Made by a program: the position numbers and the translations under genes
Part shown: positions 16,274 through 24,882 of the stretch, one piece after another
Position numbering within the stretch: position 1 is the first letter of the stretch
Layout: the number at the start of each line of letters is the position of its first letter
Notes under the pieces: generated by a model
Database searches by the model: none
What the model was told of the DNA's origin: nothing
What the model saw: only the letters and a program-made list of their open reading frames with translations
DNA from: Planctomycetota bacterium
GTDB taxonomy: Bacteria > Planctomycetota > UBA1135 > UBA2386
Length of the DNA stretch: 64,000 nt
NCBI GenBank assembly: GCA_016794425.1
Contig: JAEUHR010000047.1
Location: 62,001-126,000 of the forward strand
Reading direction: 5' to 3'

Positions 16274-19068
16274 CGCCCACCTCCGGCAGTCCTGCCTTCC
16301 ATGAAGTCGTAGAGCCGCTGCTGTTCGCGTTCGTGCGCGCGCAGGTCGCCGGCCTCCGAACAGGCATCGAGCCGCGCCAGGAACCACACCTGCTGCAGCG
16401 TGCGGCCCGCCACCAGATCGGCGATGCCGTCGAGGGCCGCGAGCGCGTCGTCGAGCCGACCGGCAGCCGCCAGCCGCTGCGCGCGCGCGCGCACGAGCCG
16501 CAGCAGGCGCGCCGCCATCGGGTCGCGTTCGGCGGCCGCCAGCGTGCCGTCGCGCAGCGCTGCGGTGACCTGTGCTTCGGCGGCCTCGGCGTCACCGGCG
16601 TGCACCAGCAGTTCGACGCGGCGCGCGAGCCCGCTCGCCGCCGCCGCGGCCGCGCGCAGCGCCTCGCGCGAACTGACGACCTCGATACCGCCCTGGTAGC
16701 CGATCGCGAGCAGCGGGCCGTAGGCGCTCAGGTCGAACGATCCCTCGAGCGGTTCGCGGCTCGCGTCGAACGCCGGCAGCTGCAGGTTGCGCATGGGCCG
16801 TTCGCAGCGCACGTCGAAGGCGAGGATCGCGCGGTCGCCCGGCACCAGCACCAGGTCGCCGACGATCGTGCCGCGGCCGCGGCCGTGCGAACGGCGCCCG
16901 CCGGTGGCCGGCAGGTCGCGGCACCAGCGCACCAGCCCGCCGCGCAGTTCGATGCAGACCAACGCCTTGTCGGCGACGCAGAACAGCGCGTCCGCGGTCG
17001 CACCGACCACCTCGCGCAGTTTGCCGTACGGCGCGTGCTGCGTCGTGCCGTCGAGCATCCAGACCGGCTCGCCGGTGGCACCGTCGACGCCGAGCAGCAG
17101 GTCCGAATCGACCGCCGCCAGCACCACGAGGCCGTCGGCCGCGATCAGGTCGTTGGGCAGGAAGCCGGGCAGGTCGGTCTCGAGGAACTGCGCCGTGTAA
17201 CCGAAGTCCGCTTGCTCGCCGTCGTGCCCGCGCGTGGCCTGCGGCCGGCTGCGCAGCGGATCGATGCGCTCGTAGCGGCGGATCCAGCGCAGGTCGCCGG
17301 TGAACGCGTCGACGGCAGCGACGCAACCGGCGTTGGTCAGCACGTAGGCGTTGCCGCCGCTGACCGCGATCGGGGTCCCGGGCGCCTTGAAGAACGGCGA
17401 GCCGCCGCCGTGCAACGGCGTGCGCCACAGCGGCCGGCCGGTGGCGCGGTCGAGGCAACGCAGTTCGTAGACGTCGCGGCGCAGCGACGGCAGCAACAGC
17501 CGTTCGCCGAACACGGTCGGTGCCGCGAGGAAGGTCACGTCCTCGAGGCCGTTCTCGCCCTCGCGCCACTGCTGCGACGACCACGCGCGCTGCCAGGTGG
17601 AACGGTCGTAGGCGACCAGTTCGCTCGACTTCAGCGTCTCGATCGAACTCGTCGAGTTGCGGTCGTGGCCGATCACCGTGTAGACGCGCTGTTCGTCGAC
17701 GATCGGCCGCAGCAGGGCGAAGTCGACCGCGGCGATGCGCACGCGCGGATGGCCCTCGCGCGGCACCGGCGGCAGCGTCGGACCGTCGCCGGCCGCCAGC
17801 TGCAGGCCGGTCTCGGCACCGGCGATGCGCAGGCAGAAGTGCTCGAGGAACAGCGCCGCGGGTTCGCCGGCTGCGGCGCCGTCGGCGGGCGGCACGAACG
17901 CGACCCGGGTCGCGGGCCCGTAGCGCCCCGCGTGCGGCATCGCCGTCGCGCGGATCCCTTCGCCGAACACGGCGGTCCGATTGCCGTCGCTGCCCGACTT
18001 CGGATCGCGGTACGGCGCCGGATCCGCGAAGCGGTACTGCCACATCGGTACCAGCTCGGCCGTGTCGGCGCCGATGCACCGCAGCGCGGGCACGGGCGCC
18101 GCAGCCACCGGCGCCAGCGTCTCCAGCACGTCGCCGCCGAACAGCGCGCCGTCGGGCAGGTCGGCTATGGCCTGCAGTTCGCCGGCGATGCGCAGCGTGG
18201 CCTGCGGGTGGCGTTGCGCCAGGGCGACGACCGCCGCGTGCGCGGCAGCGGTCTCACCGGCGAGCCGCAGGCACAGAGCGGCCTTGAAGCCGCACCAGAC
18301 CTCGTCGATGCCGAGCCGCGCGCGGTTGCCGGCCGGATAGACCTGCACCAGGTCGTGCAGCACCTGCACGGCGGCGCGGTAGCGGCCCTCGTGCATCAGC
18401 CGGTCGGCCAGCGCGACCATCGCGCGGCCGGCGGCCAGCGTCGGGAAGTAGCGGTTGCCGACCTCCTCGAGTGCCGACACGGTGCCCTGCGCCAGCGCCC
18501 GCTCGAACAGCTCGCCTGCCGCCACCTCGTGGGTCGCGCGGTAGAGCTCGACGCCGACGTCGGGCAGGCCGGCCAGCAGTTCGTGGCAAAGGCGCCGCAC
18601 CGGCCGGAACAGGCGGCCGTCGCCCGAGAACACTGCCTGACGGGCATCCAGCGTTTCGTTGCTGGCAGGCGCGGCCGGGCGGGCCTCGGCGTTGGTCTCC
18701 GTCGGTGGCGTCGGCTCGGGCGGTGTCGTGGGTTCGGCCGGTCCGACGACCTCGACGGTCCGGCCCTCGACCACGTCCTGCAGCACCTGGATCGCTGCCG
18801 CGTAGTCCTCCCGCCCGAGGAAGTCCTGCGCCCGTCGCAGGTAGCGGTCGAGGTTCGGGTTCTCGAACATCTCGACCGGCAGCCCCCGGTCCGCGCCCGC
18901 CGCCGCGCCGCCCTGCGGGCCGAGCATGGGCAACCGGATCACGGCCTGGCCTTGCCCCTGCACCTGCACCTGCACCTGGATCTGCTGCGCCGGCAGGCCG
19001 ACTGCACCGAGAACGGCCGCCGCCAACAGGCACGAGCGCGATGCCGGATGCAGCCAGCGGTGTTGCAC
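16270..19068 (-). CDS. Exported PQQ-like beta-propeller protein with TPR-like helices
   Basis: About 932 residues. A signal peptide is followed by a QVQVQVQGQGQ stretch, a Pro/Thr-rich linker, helical TPR-like repeats (about 140-320), and then a propeller with PQQ-enzyme style blades. Examples are CLDRATGRPLWRT, AVDAFTGDLRWIRR and GVDGATGEPVW. The C-terminal 130 residues are helical. PQQ-like propellers of this type usually bind proteins rather than the cofactor, as in BamB; no dehydrogenase residues are recognised. The start is uncertain. GTG at 19068 gives the best signal peptide; a GTG at 19155 would add 29 residues. Neither has a good ribosome site. It is the first gene of the minus-strand envelope operon. 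Confidence 0.7.
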   Translation of the reverse strand: MQHRWLHPASRSCLLAAAVLGAVGLPAQQIQVQVQVQGQGQAVIRLPMLGPQGGAAAGADRGLPVEMFENPNLDRYLRRAQDFLGREDYAAAIQVLQDVVEGRTVEVVGPAEPTTPPEPTPPTETNAEARPAAPASNETLDARQAVFSGDGRLFRPVRRLCHELLAGLPDVGVELYRATHEVAAGELFERALAQGTVSALEEVGNRYFPTLAAGRAMVALADRLMHEGRYRAAVQVLHDLVQVYPAGNRARLGIDEVWCGFKAALCLRLAGETAAAHAAVVALAQRHPQATLRIAGELQAIADLPDGALFGGDVLETLAPVAAAPVPALRCIGADTAELVPMWQYRFADPAPYRDPKSGSDGNRTAVFGEGIRATAMPHAGRYGPATRVAFVPPADGAAAGEPAALFLEHFCLRIAGAETGLQLAAGDGPTLPPVPREGHPRVRIAAVDFALLRPIVDEQRVYTVIGHDRNSTSSIETLKSSELVAYDRSTWQRAWSSQQWREGENGLEDVTFLAAPTVFGERLLLPSLRRDVYELRCLDRATGRPLWRTPLHGGGSPFFKAPGTPIAVSGGNAYVLTNAGCVAAVDAFTGDLRWIRRYERIDPLRSRPQATRGHDGEQADFGYTAQFLETDLPGFLPNDLIAADGLVVLAAVDSDLLLGVDGATGEPVWMLDGTTQHAPYGKLREVVGATADALFCVADKALVCIELRGGLVRWCRDLPATGGRRSHGRGRGTIVGDLVLVPGDRAILAFDVRCERPMRNLQLPAFDASREPLEGSFDLSAYGPLLAIGYQGGIEVVSSREALRAAAAAASGLARRVELLVHAGDAEAAEAQVTAALRDGTLAAAERDPMAARLLRLVRARAQRLAAAGRLDDALAALDGIADLVAGRTLQQVWFLARLDACSEAGDLRAHEREQQRLYDFMEGRTAGGGR

Positions 19069-19241
19069 GTCCTTCGTGTCCGTTCGGTGCGCCCGTCGGG
19101 CGGGTGGCGATGTGGGGAGCCGGATGGCGCCGGTGCTCTCGAACGGCAGGCGCACAGAGGGGGATCAGCGGGAATCTACGAGTTCGGGGATCGCCCAGCG
19201 AGCCCCCGGCAGAGTTCCCGCCAGGAGCATGGACGCTGAAC

Positions 19242-19271
19242 CTGACACCGACGTCGGACGATCCCTAGACT
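19242..19271 (+). promoter_or_regulatory. Candidate promoter for the HEAT/propeller gene
   Basis: CTGACA (19242-19247) and TAGACT (19266-19271) are separated by 18 bases and resemble the -35 and -10 boxes of housekeeping sigma factors. Transcription from here would start at about 19278-19280, right at the ATG, so the message may be leaderless. This fits the lack of a Shine-Dalgarno sequence. Sequence resemblance only. Confidence 0.35.
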
Positions 19272-19279
19272 TCCCACCG

Positions 19280-21565
19280 ATGCTGCGCGCTGCCCTGTTG
19301 TCGTCGTTCGCGTTGGTCGCCGCCGCTGCCGCCCTGCCCGGCCAGGACTGGACCGACGACGAGCTGGTCGCCGCGTGTGCCGGATTCCAGTCGCCGGACC
19401 TGGTCGTCCGGATCGAGCAAGTCGGCAAGCTGGTCGCAGCCCGGCAACAGGCGCTGACGGCACTGGTGGCCCGGCTGCACGGCGACCACCGCGAGTACCG
19501 GCTGAAGATCGACCACCTGCTCGAACAGCTGGCGGATCCGAGCTGGCAGGTCCGCGAACAGGCCGAACGGGCGCTGATCGAGATCGGCGGCCGCGCCGCG
19601 GCGACGATCTTGCAGAAGAAGGAGAAGCCCGACGTGCTCGAGCAGCAGATCCGCTGCTCGCGTGTGCTCGACGCGCTGGCCGCCAAGGGCACCGAGCAGG
19701 AGGACCGCGAACGCAACCTGCTGCGCGGCCTGTCGGCGACGGCGCTCTACCTCGACGCGGAACCGCGCCTGCAGCGTGCGCTGCGCAGCGCGCTCGGCCA
19801 CACCGAGGCTTCGATCGCCGACAACGCGCTGCGCGCGCTCGGCAAGCTCGGCGGCGACGACGACGCGACGGCGGTCGCGCAGATGCTCGGCTACAAGGGC
19901 GGCGTGCACCGGCTGGCCGCGGTGTCGGCGCTCGGTCGCATGCGTTCGGCGCAGGCGGTGGCGATCTGCCGCGACCTGCTGTGGCCGGCGACGGCCGCGG
20001 CGCGGCTCGACGGCGGCTCGCTGACGCGCACCGAGGCGATGGCCATCGTGCGCGCGCTGCACACGCGCGACGACGCCGAGGCCGCCCGCCTGCTGGCCGA
20101 CCTCGGTTCGCACCCGGACCCGGTGCTGGCGGCCGCGGCGAAGATCCGCGCACCGCGCGGCGACGCCGCCATCGAGGCCGCGTTCGTGATGCCGGACCGG
20201 CGCCAGGTGAAGGGTCGCTTCGGCGGCTGGCAGGGCGACAGCCAGCTCGCGCTGCAGGCGTTCACCGGCCTGCCCGCGGCGGAGTTGTCGTTCACCGACT
20301 GCGACACCGTCGAGTTTCCCGCGCACGCGGTCCAGCCCGTCACCGGCGCGCGCGTGTTCCTGAACCAGGGCAGCCTCGTGACCGGCGAGCTGCTCGCGGT
20401 CGATCCCGAGAGCGTGCGCGTGCGGTCCGCGCTGTTCGGCGAACTGACGCTGCCGCGCGCCGAGGTGCAAGGGCTCGCGCTCGATCCGGCGCTGGATCGC
20501 CTGGTCGGCGCGTCGACCGAACGCGATCGCGTGCGGTTGCGCAGCGGCACGTTCGTCGACGGCAAGCTGCGCAGCTGCGCCGGCGGCCGCATCACGGTCG
20601 AGGCGGCGGACGGCAGCACGAAGGAACTGCCGACCGAGGACGTCGCCGGCGTGCTGTTCCAGCGGCCGCGCACCACCGAACCCGACGCGACGATCTACAC
20701 GCGGCTCGACCTCGTGACCGGCGAACGGCTGATCGGTTTCGTCGCCGACACATCGAACGACCACCTGGCCATGTCGGTGCCGCTGATCGGCGCCGCGGCG
20801 GTCCCGCTGCGCCAGGTCACGCGGATCGAGATCGGCGTCGGTGGCGGCGCGATGTGGGGCTTCACGCTGATCGCCGACTACAGCGACAACCGCGTCGTCG
20901 AGGTCGACGACCAGGGTCGCGTCGTGTTCGTGCTCGAGGAGATCTTCGGCGCCTGGGACGCCGAGTGCCTCGACAACGGCAACCTGCTGATCACCGAGTT
21001 CTCGGTCAGCCGCGTGCAGGAAGTCGACCGCAAGGGCGCGACGGTCTGGATGTTCGAGGACCTCAAGAACCCCTACGACGCCGACCGCCTGCCGAACGGC
21101 AACACGCTGATCGCCGACACGTTCGGCAGCCGCGTGGTCGAGGTCTCGCACGACCGCAAGATCGTCTGGTCGTTCGACAAGGAGATCCGGCCGTTCGACT
21201 GCGACCGGCTCGCGAACGGCAACACGCTGATCGCCGACCTGCTGAAGGACCGCGTGCTCGAGGTCAGCCCGGCCGGCGAAGTGGTCTGGGAGGTGCGCGG
21301 CCTGCCCAACGCGCACGACGCCGACCGCCTGCCGAACGGCAACACGCTGGTGACGCTGCGCAACAAGGGGGCGGTGGTCGAGATCGACCGCGACGGCAAG
21401 ACGGTCTGGGAACTGGGCGGCCTGAACTCGCCGAGCGACGCCGACCGGCTGCCCAACGGCCACACGCTGGTCGCCGAGAACAACCGCGTGCGCGAGTTCG
21501 ACCGTCGCGGCAACGAGGTCTGGAAGAAGGACATGACCTGGGCGGTCGAGGTCAACCGCTACTAG
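19280..21565 (+). CDS. Exported HEAT-repeat protein with C-terminal six-blade LPNGNTL propeller
   Basis: A 761-residue exported protein with a signal peptide (1-21). Residues about 25-310 form HEAT-like helical repeats, for example DPSWQVREQAERALIEIG. Residues about 320-515 contain beta-rich segments of the GERLIGFVAD type. Residues about 520-760 form six blades of exactly 40 residues, each with a core like DADRLPNGNTLIAD followed by VVEVSHDRKIVW. Such blades occur in NHL-like and arylsulfotransferase-like propellers, which bind other proteins or ligands; a catalytic role is not evident. There is no Shine-Dalgarno sequence before the ATG. The stop overlaps the stop of the convergent M48 gene (CTAG). 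Confidence 0.82.
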   Translation: MLRAALLSSFALVAAAAALPGQDWTDDELVAACAGFQSPDLVVRIEQVGKLVAARQQALTALVARLHGDHREYRLKIDHLLEQLADPSWQVREQAERALIEIGGRAAATILQKKEKPDVLEQQIRCSRVLDALAAKGTEQEDRERNLLRGLSATALYLDAEPRLQRALRSALGHTEASIADNALRALGKLGGDDDATAVAQMLGYKGGVHRLAAVSALGRMRSAQAVAICRDLLWPATAAARLDGGSLTRTEAMAIVRALHTRDDAEAARLLADLGSHPDPVLAAAAKIRAPRGDAAIEAAFVMPDRRQVKGRFGGWQGDSQLALQAFTGLPAAELSFTDCDTVEFPAHAVQPVTGARVFLNQGSLVTGELLAVDPESVRVRSALFGELTLPRAEVQGLALDPALDRLVGASTERDRVRLRSGTFVDGKLRSCAGGRITVEAADGSTKELPTEDVAGVLFQRPRTTEPDATIYTRLDLVTGERLIGFVADTSNDHLAMSVPLIGAAAVPLRQVTRIEIGVGGGAMWGFTLIADYSDNRVVEVDDQGRVVFVLEEIFGAWDAECLDNGNLLITEFSVSRVQEVDRKGATVWMFEDLKNPYDADRLPNGNTLIADTFGSRVVEVSHDRKIVWSFDKEIRPFDCDRLANGNTLIADLLKDRVLEVSPAGEVVWEVRGLPNAHDADRLPNGNTLVTLRNKGAVVEIDRDGKTVWELGGLNSPSDADRLPNGHTLVAENNRVREFDRRGNEVWKKDMTWAVEVNRY
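20837..21556 (+). repeat. Six tandem 120-base repeats (propeller blades)
   Basis: Equivalent segments start at 20837, 20957, 21077, 21197, 21317 and 21437, exactly 120 bases apart with no indels. The 33-base cores at 21077 and 21317 are identical at the DNA level; those at 21197 and 21437 differ at a few positions. The first two units (20837, 20957) are the most diverged. The exact period and DNA identity suggest expansion by duplication or homogenisation by recombination within the gene. Confidence 0.9.
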
Positions 21566-23361
21566 CGGATCGGCGCCACGAACACGCCGTCGAGCCCCGC
21601 CGGCACGCCGAGCCGGCGCACGACCGCCGCGGCCTCGGCCATGCGCTCGGGATCCTCGTCCGCCGCCGCCTCGCAGTAGTCGTAGACCGTGTGGTGCACC
21701 AGCGGTGCCGCCGGGTCGGCTTCGAGCGCGAGGCCGATCCACGGCCGCGCGGCCGCCGGTCCGTCGCGCAGCAGCGTCGCCACGCCGCGCGGCCATGCCG
21801 CCGCCGCGAACGCGGGACGCGCCATCGCCCAGTCCTGCGCCGCCGGAGCGAGTTCGAGCGCCGCGCCGAGCTCGTCGCGCAACCGCTGCCAGCCTTCGCG
21901 CCACGGTTCCGGCACGTCGTCGCCGACGGCGGCCATCGCCGTCGCGGCGCCGCGCAGGTCGCCGGCGTGGAAGCGCCAGAACGTCCGTTCGATCGGCCAC
22001 TCGCGCAGCCACGCCCAGGCGGCCGTCGCCAGCACGGCGAGCACCAACCCCGCCGCGGCAGCGCGCAACTGCCGGCCGCGGCGCACGAACGCCGCGCGGA
22101 ACGCGGGTTCGCTCTCGTAGCGGCGCATGTACTCCAGCCGGCGCGGCTCTTCGGGGTGCAGCGACAGCACGCGCCGCAGCCGGTGCGTCTGCGGCACCGC
22201 CGCGCGGGCGACCACCAGCAGCGCCCGCGTGCACGGACCGGCGCCGAGCGCGTCGACCGACGCCGCGTCGGCTTCGTGTTCGAAGCGATGTGCGACCGCA
22301 CGCACGACGGCCCACAGCACCAGCGCGGCGCCGAGCCCGAGCAGCGCCTGCGCGCCGGCATCGAGGCGGTCGAGCTGCAGCTGCCGCAGCGGCGCCGGCA
22401 GCAGCAGCGGCACCACGGCCGCGAGCGTCATCAGCAACAGCGGGTGGCCGCGCCGCGCGTGGCCGACCTCGTGCGCGACGACGCCGGTCAGCGATTCGAT
22501 GTCGAGCATGCGCACGAGGCCGTCGGTGACGCACAGGAAGCGCCCGACCGGCAGCGGCCCCACCATCATCGCGTTCATCGCCCGCATGCCGGTCGGCAGG
22601 TAGAGCACCGACCGCGGCGGGAAACCGAGCGCGGCGGCGGTGTCGCGCAGCCGGCTGCCCGCGGGTTCCGGCACGTGCCGCACGATGCCGAACGCGAAGC
22701 GGAACCAGTACGGCAGCAGCATCGACGCGCCGGCGAAGAACAGCAGCGTGCCCGCCGTGGCTCCCGGCGACGTGGCGAGGAACAGCGCGTACAGCTCGCG
22801 GTCCAGTCGCAGCAGGTCGACCGCGGCGCCGAACAGCGCACACGGCATCAGCAGCAGCAGCGGCCAGCCGAGGCGGCCGCGCAGGATCGGCAGCAGGTCG
22901 CGCGGGCCCGGCAGCACGCCGGGCGGAATCGGGCGCAGGCGGCCGTGTTCCTGCACGAACTCGAGGTGCAGGTCGGCGGCGGTCGCGAGCACGAGGCGCG
23001 GCACCTCACAGAGCAGCAGCGGCAGCAGCAGCAGCACGATGTCGAGCAGCTGGCTGCCGCCGGCCGCGCGCTGCGCGAGGTCGGACCAGCCGCCCGGACC
23101 GAGCACCGTGTGCAGCACCAGCAACGTCGCCGCGCAGGACAGCCGCAGCAGCGCGCGGGGCGGCACGCGCGCCGCCCGACCCGTGGTCAGTTCGCGCCGC
23201 ACGAGCCGCAGCGCCAGCAGCGCCAGCACGGCCGGCACCAGCAGCAACCACGCGAACCTCAGCAGCTCGTCGAGGCAACCGCTGCCGGCGATCGGCCGCG
23301 ACAACTCGCGGTCGAGGAACAGCACCAGCAGGCCGGCGAGGAACGTGAGCGGCAGCGACAC
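21562..23361 (-). CDS. M48-family membrane metallopeptidase (Ste24/HtpX-like)
   Basis: A 599-residue integral membrane protein with about eight hydrophobic helices. The zinc-peptidase signature HEVGH is at residues 297-301 and the third-ligand segment FEHEADAASV lies about 70 residues later, the arrangement of M48 peptidases. A further C-terminal region (about 420-599) with one membrane helix and a soluble helical tail is longer than in HtpX. Predicted to degrade or process membrane proteins. The start is a GTG at 23361. It lies 108 bases downstream of lemA; LemA and HtpX-type peptidases are frequent neighbours, so shared regulation is likely. Its stop overlaps the convergent gene's stop. Confidence 0.88.
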   Translation of the reverse strand: MSLPLTFLAGLLVLFLDRELSRPIAGSGCLDELLRFAWLLLVPAVLALLALRLVRRELTTGRAARVPPRALLRLSCAATLLVLHTVLGPGGWSDLAQRAAGGSQLLDIVLLLLPLLLCEVPRLVLATAADLHLEFVQEHGRLRPIPPGVLPGPRDLLPILRGRLGWPLLLLMPCALFGAAVDLLRLDRELYALFLATSPGATAGTLLFFAGASMLLPYWFRFAFGIVRHVPEPAGSRLRDTAAALGFPPRSVLYLPTGMRAMNAMMVGPLPVGRFLCVTDGLVRMLDIESLTGVVAHEVGHARRGHPLLLMTLAAVVPLLLPAPLRQLQLDRLDAGAQALLGLGAALVLWAVVRAVAHRFEHEADAASVDALGAGPCTRALLVVARAAVPQTHRLRRVLSLHPEEPRRLEYMRRYESEPAFRAAFVRRGRQLRAAAAGLVLAVLATAAWAWLREWPIERTFWRFHAGDLRGAATAMAAVGDDVPEPWREGWQRLRDELGAALELAPAAQDWAMARPAFAAAAWPRGVATLLRDGPAAARPWIGLALEADPAAPLVHHTVYDYCEAAADEDPERMAEAAAVVRRLGVPAGLDGVFVAPIR

Positions 23362-23469
23362 GGCATCAGTCCGATGCGCCGACCGCGCCGGCCGCCGGCG
23401 GGCAACGGAGACCGCGCGCGCAGCGGCGGGTCGCGCGGCTTCGGATCGTGCCGTTTGTCAGCGCACCGG

Positions 23470-24039
23470 TCAGAAGCTGACCTTGACCGCCTTGCGCTCC
23501 TCGGGGGCCTCGACCTCGAAGAACTCGGCCTGCTTGAAGTTGCCCGAGCCGGCGACGATCGAACCGGGGAACTGTTCGATCGCGTTGTTGAGCCGCATCG
23601 CCGCGTCGTTGTAGGCCTGCCGCGCGAAGCCGATCCGGTTCTCGGTCGAGGTCAGCTCCTCCTGGATCTGCAGCATGTTCTGGTTGGCCTTCAGATCCGG
23701 ATAGCCCTCGGCGACCGCGAACAGGCCGCGCAGCGACTGCGTCAGGCCACCCTCGGCCTTCGCCAGCTCGCCGATGTTGCCGGCGTTCTTCAGGTCGACG
23801 CACTGCTGGCGCGCGCGGATCACGGCTTCGAGCGTCTCGCGCTCGTGCTTCATGTAGCCCTTCGCCGTCTCGACCAGGTTCGGGATCAGGTCGTAGCGGC
23901 GCTTCAGCTGCACGTCGATCTGGCTCCACGCGTTCTTGGTCTCGTTGCGCCGCGCGACGAGGCCGTTGTAGGTGGCGATCCACCACAGGACCAGCAGCAC
24001 GACGATGCCGACCGGGATGATCCAGATCAGGTGTCCCAC
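23470..24039 (-). CDS. lemA: LemA family protein
   Basis: A 189-residue protein with one N-terminal transmembrane helix (about 4-22). It is followed by the long helical LemA domain starting with YNGLVARRNETKNAWSQID and containing RRYDLIPNLVETAKGYM, the diagnostic LemA signature. The cellular role of LemA is poorly known; in many bacteria it is found with HtpX/M48 peptidases or TPM-domain proteins. The GTG start at 4 bases past the dapF stop is preceded by GGAGTGA, a good ribosome site lying within the end of dapF. It probably forms an operon with dapF upstream and the M48 peptidase downstream. Confidence 0.93.
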   Translation of the reverse strand: MGHLIWIIPVGIVVLLVLWWIATYNGLVARRNETKNAWSQIDVQLKRRYDLIPNLVETAKGYMKHERETLEAVIRARQQCVDLKNAGNIGELAKAEGGLTQSLRGLFAVAEGYPDLKANQNMLQIQEELTSTENRIGFARQAYNDAAMRLNNAIEQFPGSIVAGSGNFKQAEFFEVEAPEERKAVKVSF

Positions 24040-24042
24040 GAT

Positions 24043-24882
24043 TCACTCCTCGAACGGTGCCGGCGGCGCGGGCTGCCCGAACGCTTCGGGCAGCTCGATG
24101 TCGCCGCGGAAGACGGTACGGGCCGGGCCCTCGATCGCAAGCGAACTCCCGTCGCCGACGATCTCGAGCACGCCGCCGCGCAGTTCGACGACGACGCGCG
24201 GCGACTGCACGCGGCCCGCCGCACGGGCGGCCGCAACCGCGACGGCCGCGCCGGTACCACAGGCCAGGGTCTCGCCGCTGCCGCGCTCCCACGTGCGCTG
24301 CCGCAGCCGGTCCGGCGCCAGCACCTGCACGAACTCGACGTTGACGCCGTCGGGGAACCGCGGGTGCCGCTGCAGCGCGGCGCCGACCTCGGGCACGGGC
24401 GCACCGTCACAATCGCCGACGAACACGACCGCGTGCGGGTTGCCGGCCGAACCGGGCACCACGACGACGCGGCGCTCGGCGGCGGCGAGTTCGACCGCGG
24501 GTTCGCAGCAGATCTCCCCCATCGCGGTGCGCACGCGGTCGCCGTCGAGCAGTTCGACCGTGCGTGGACCGGCGTCGGTCTCGACGACGAACTGCCGCGC
24601 CGCCGTGTGGCCGTGCTCGTGCGCGAGCCGCGCGACGCAGCGCAGGCCGTTGCCGCACATCGCGCCGCGCGAACCGTCGGCGTTCCACATCACCATGCGG
24701 ACCGGCGCGCGATCGCCGCGCAGCACGACGATCAGGCCGTCGGCGCCGATGCCGCGATGGCGGTCGGACCAGCACCGCGCCAGTTCCGCGCCGCGCTCGA
24801 CCGGGAAGCCGGTGCGCACCGCGTCGACGAACACGTAGTCGTTGCCGGCGCCCTCCATCTTGACGAACGGCACGCGCGTCAT
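24043..24882 (-). CDS. dapF: Diaminopimelate epimerase
   Basis: A 279-residue cytoplasmic enzyme that interconverts LL- and meso-diaminopimelate for lysine and peptidoglycan synthesis. Both catalytic cysteines are present, C76 in AMCGNGLRC and C208 in LACGTGAA, together with the N-terminal GAGNDYVFVD motif. Length is normal for DapF. The ATG overlaps the stop of the upstream beta-CASP ribonuclease gene (ATGA), and lemA follows after 3 bases. A functional meso-DAP route agrees with planctomycetes having peptidoglycan. No other lysine-pathway gene lies in the window. Confidence 0.95.
   Translation of the reverse strand: MTRVPFVKMEGAGNDYVFVDAVRTGFPVERGAELARCWSDRHRGIGADGLIVVLRGDRAPVRMVMWNADGSRGAMCGNGLRCVARLAHEHGHTAARQFVVETDAGPRTVELLDGDRVRTAMGEICCEPAVELAAAERRVVVVPGSAGNPHAVVFVGDCDGAPVPEVGAALQRHPRFPDGVNVEFVQVLAPDRLRQRTWERGSGETLACGTGAAVAVAAARAAGRVQSPRVVVELRGGVLEIVGDGSSLAIEGPARTVFRGDIELPEAFGQPAPPAPFEE

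Noticed and set aside
20837..21556. Tandem repeats as a CRISPR array
   Set aside because: The repeats are coding, contiguous and in frame with a 40-residue period; there are no spacers and no cas genes.
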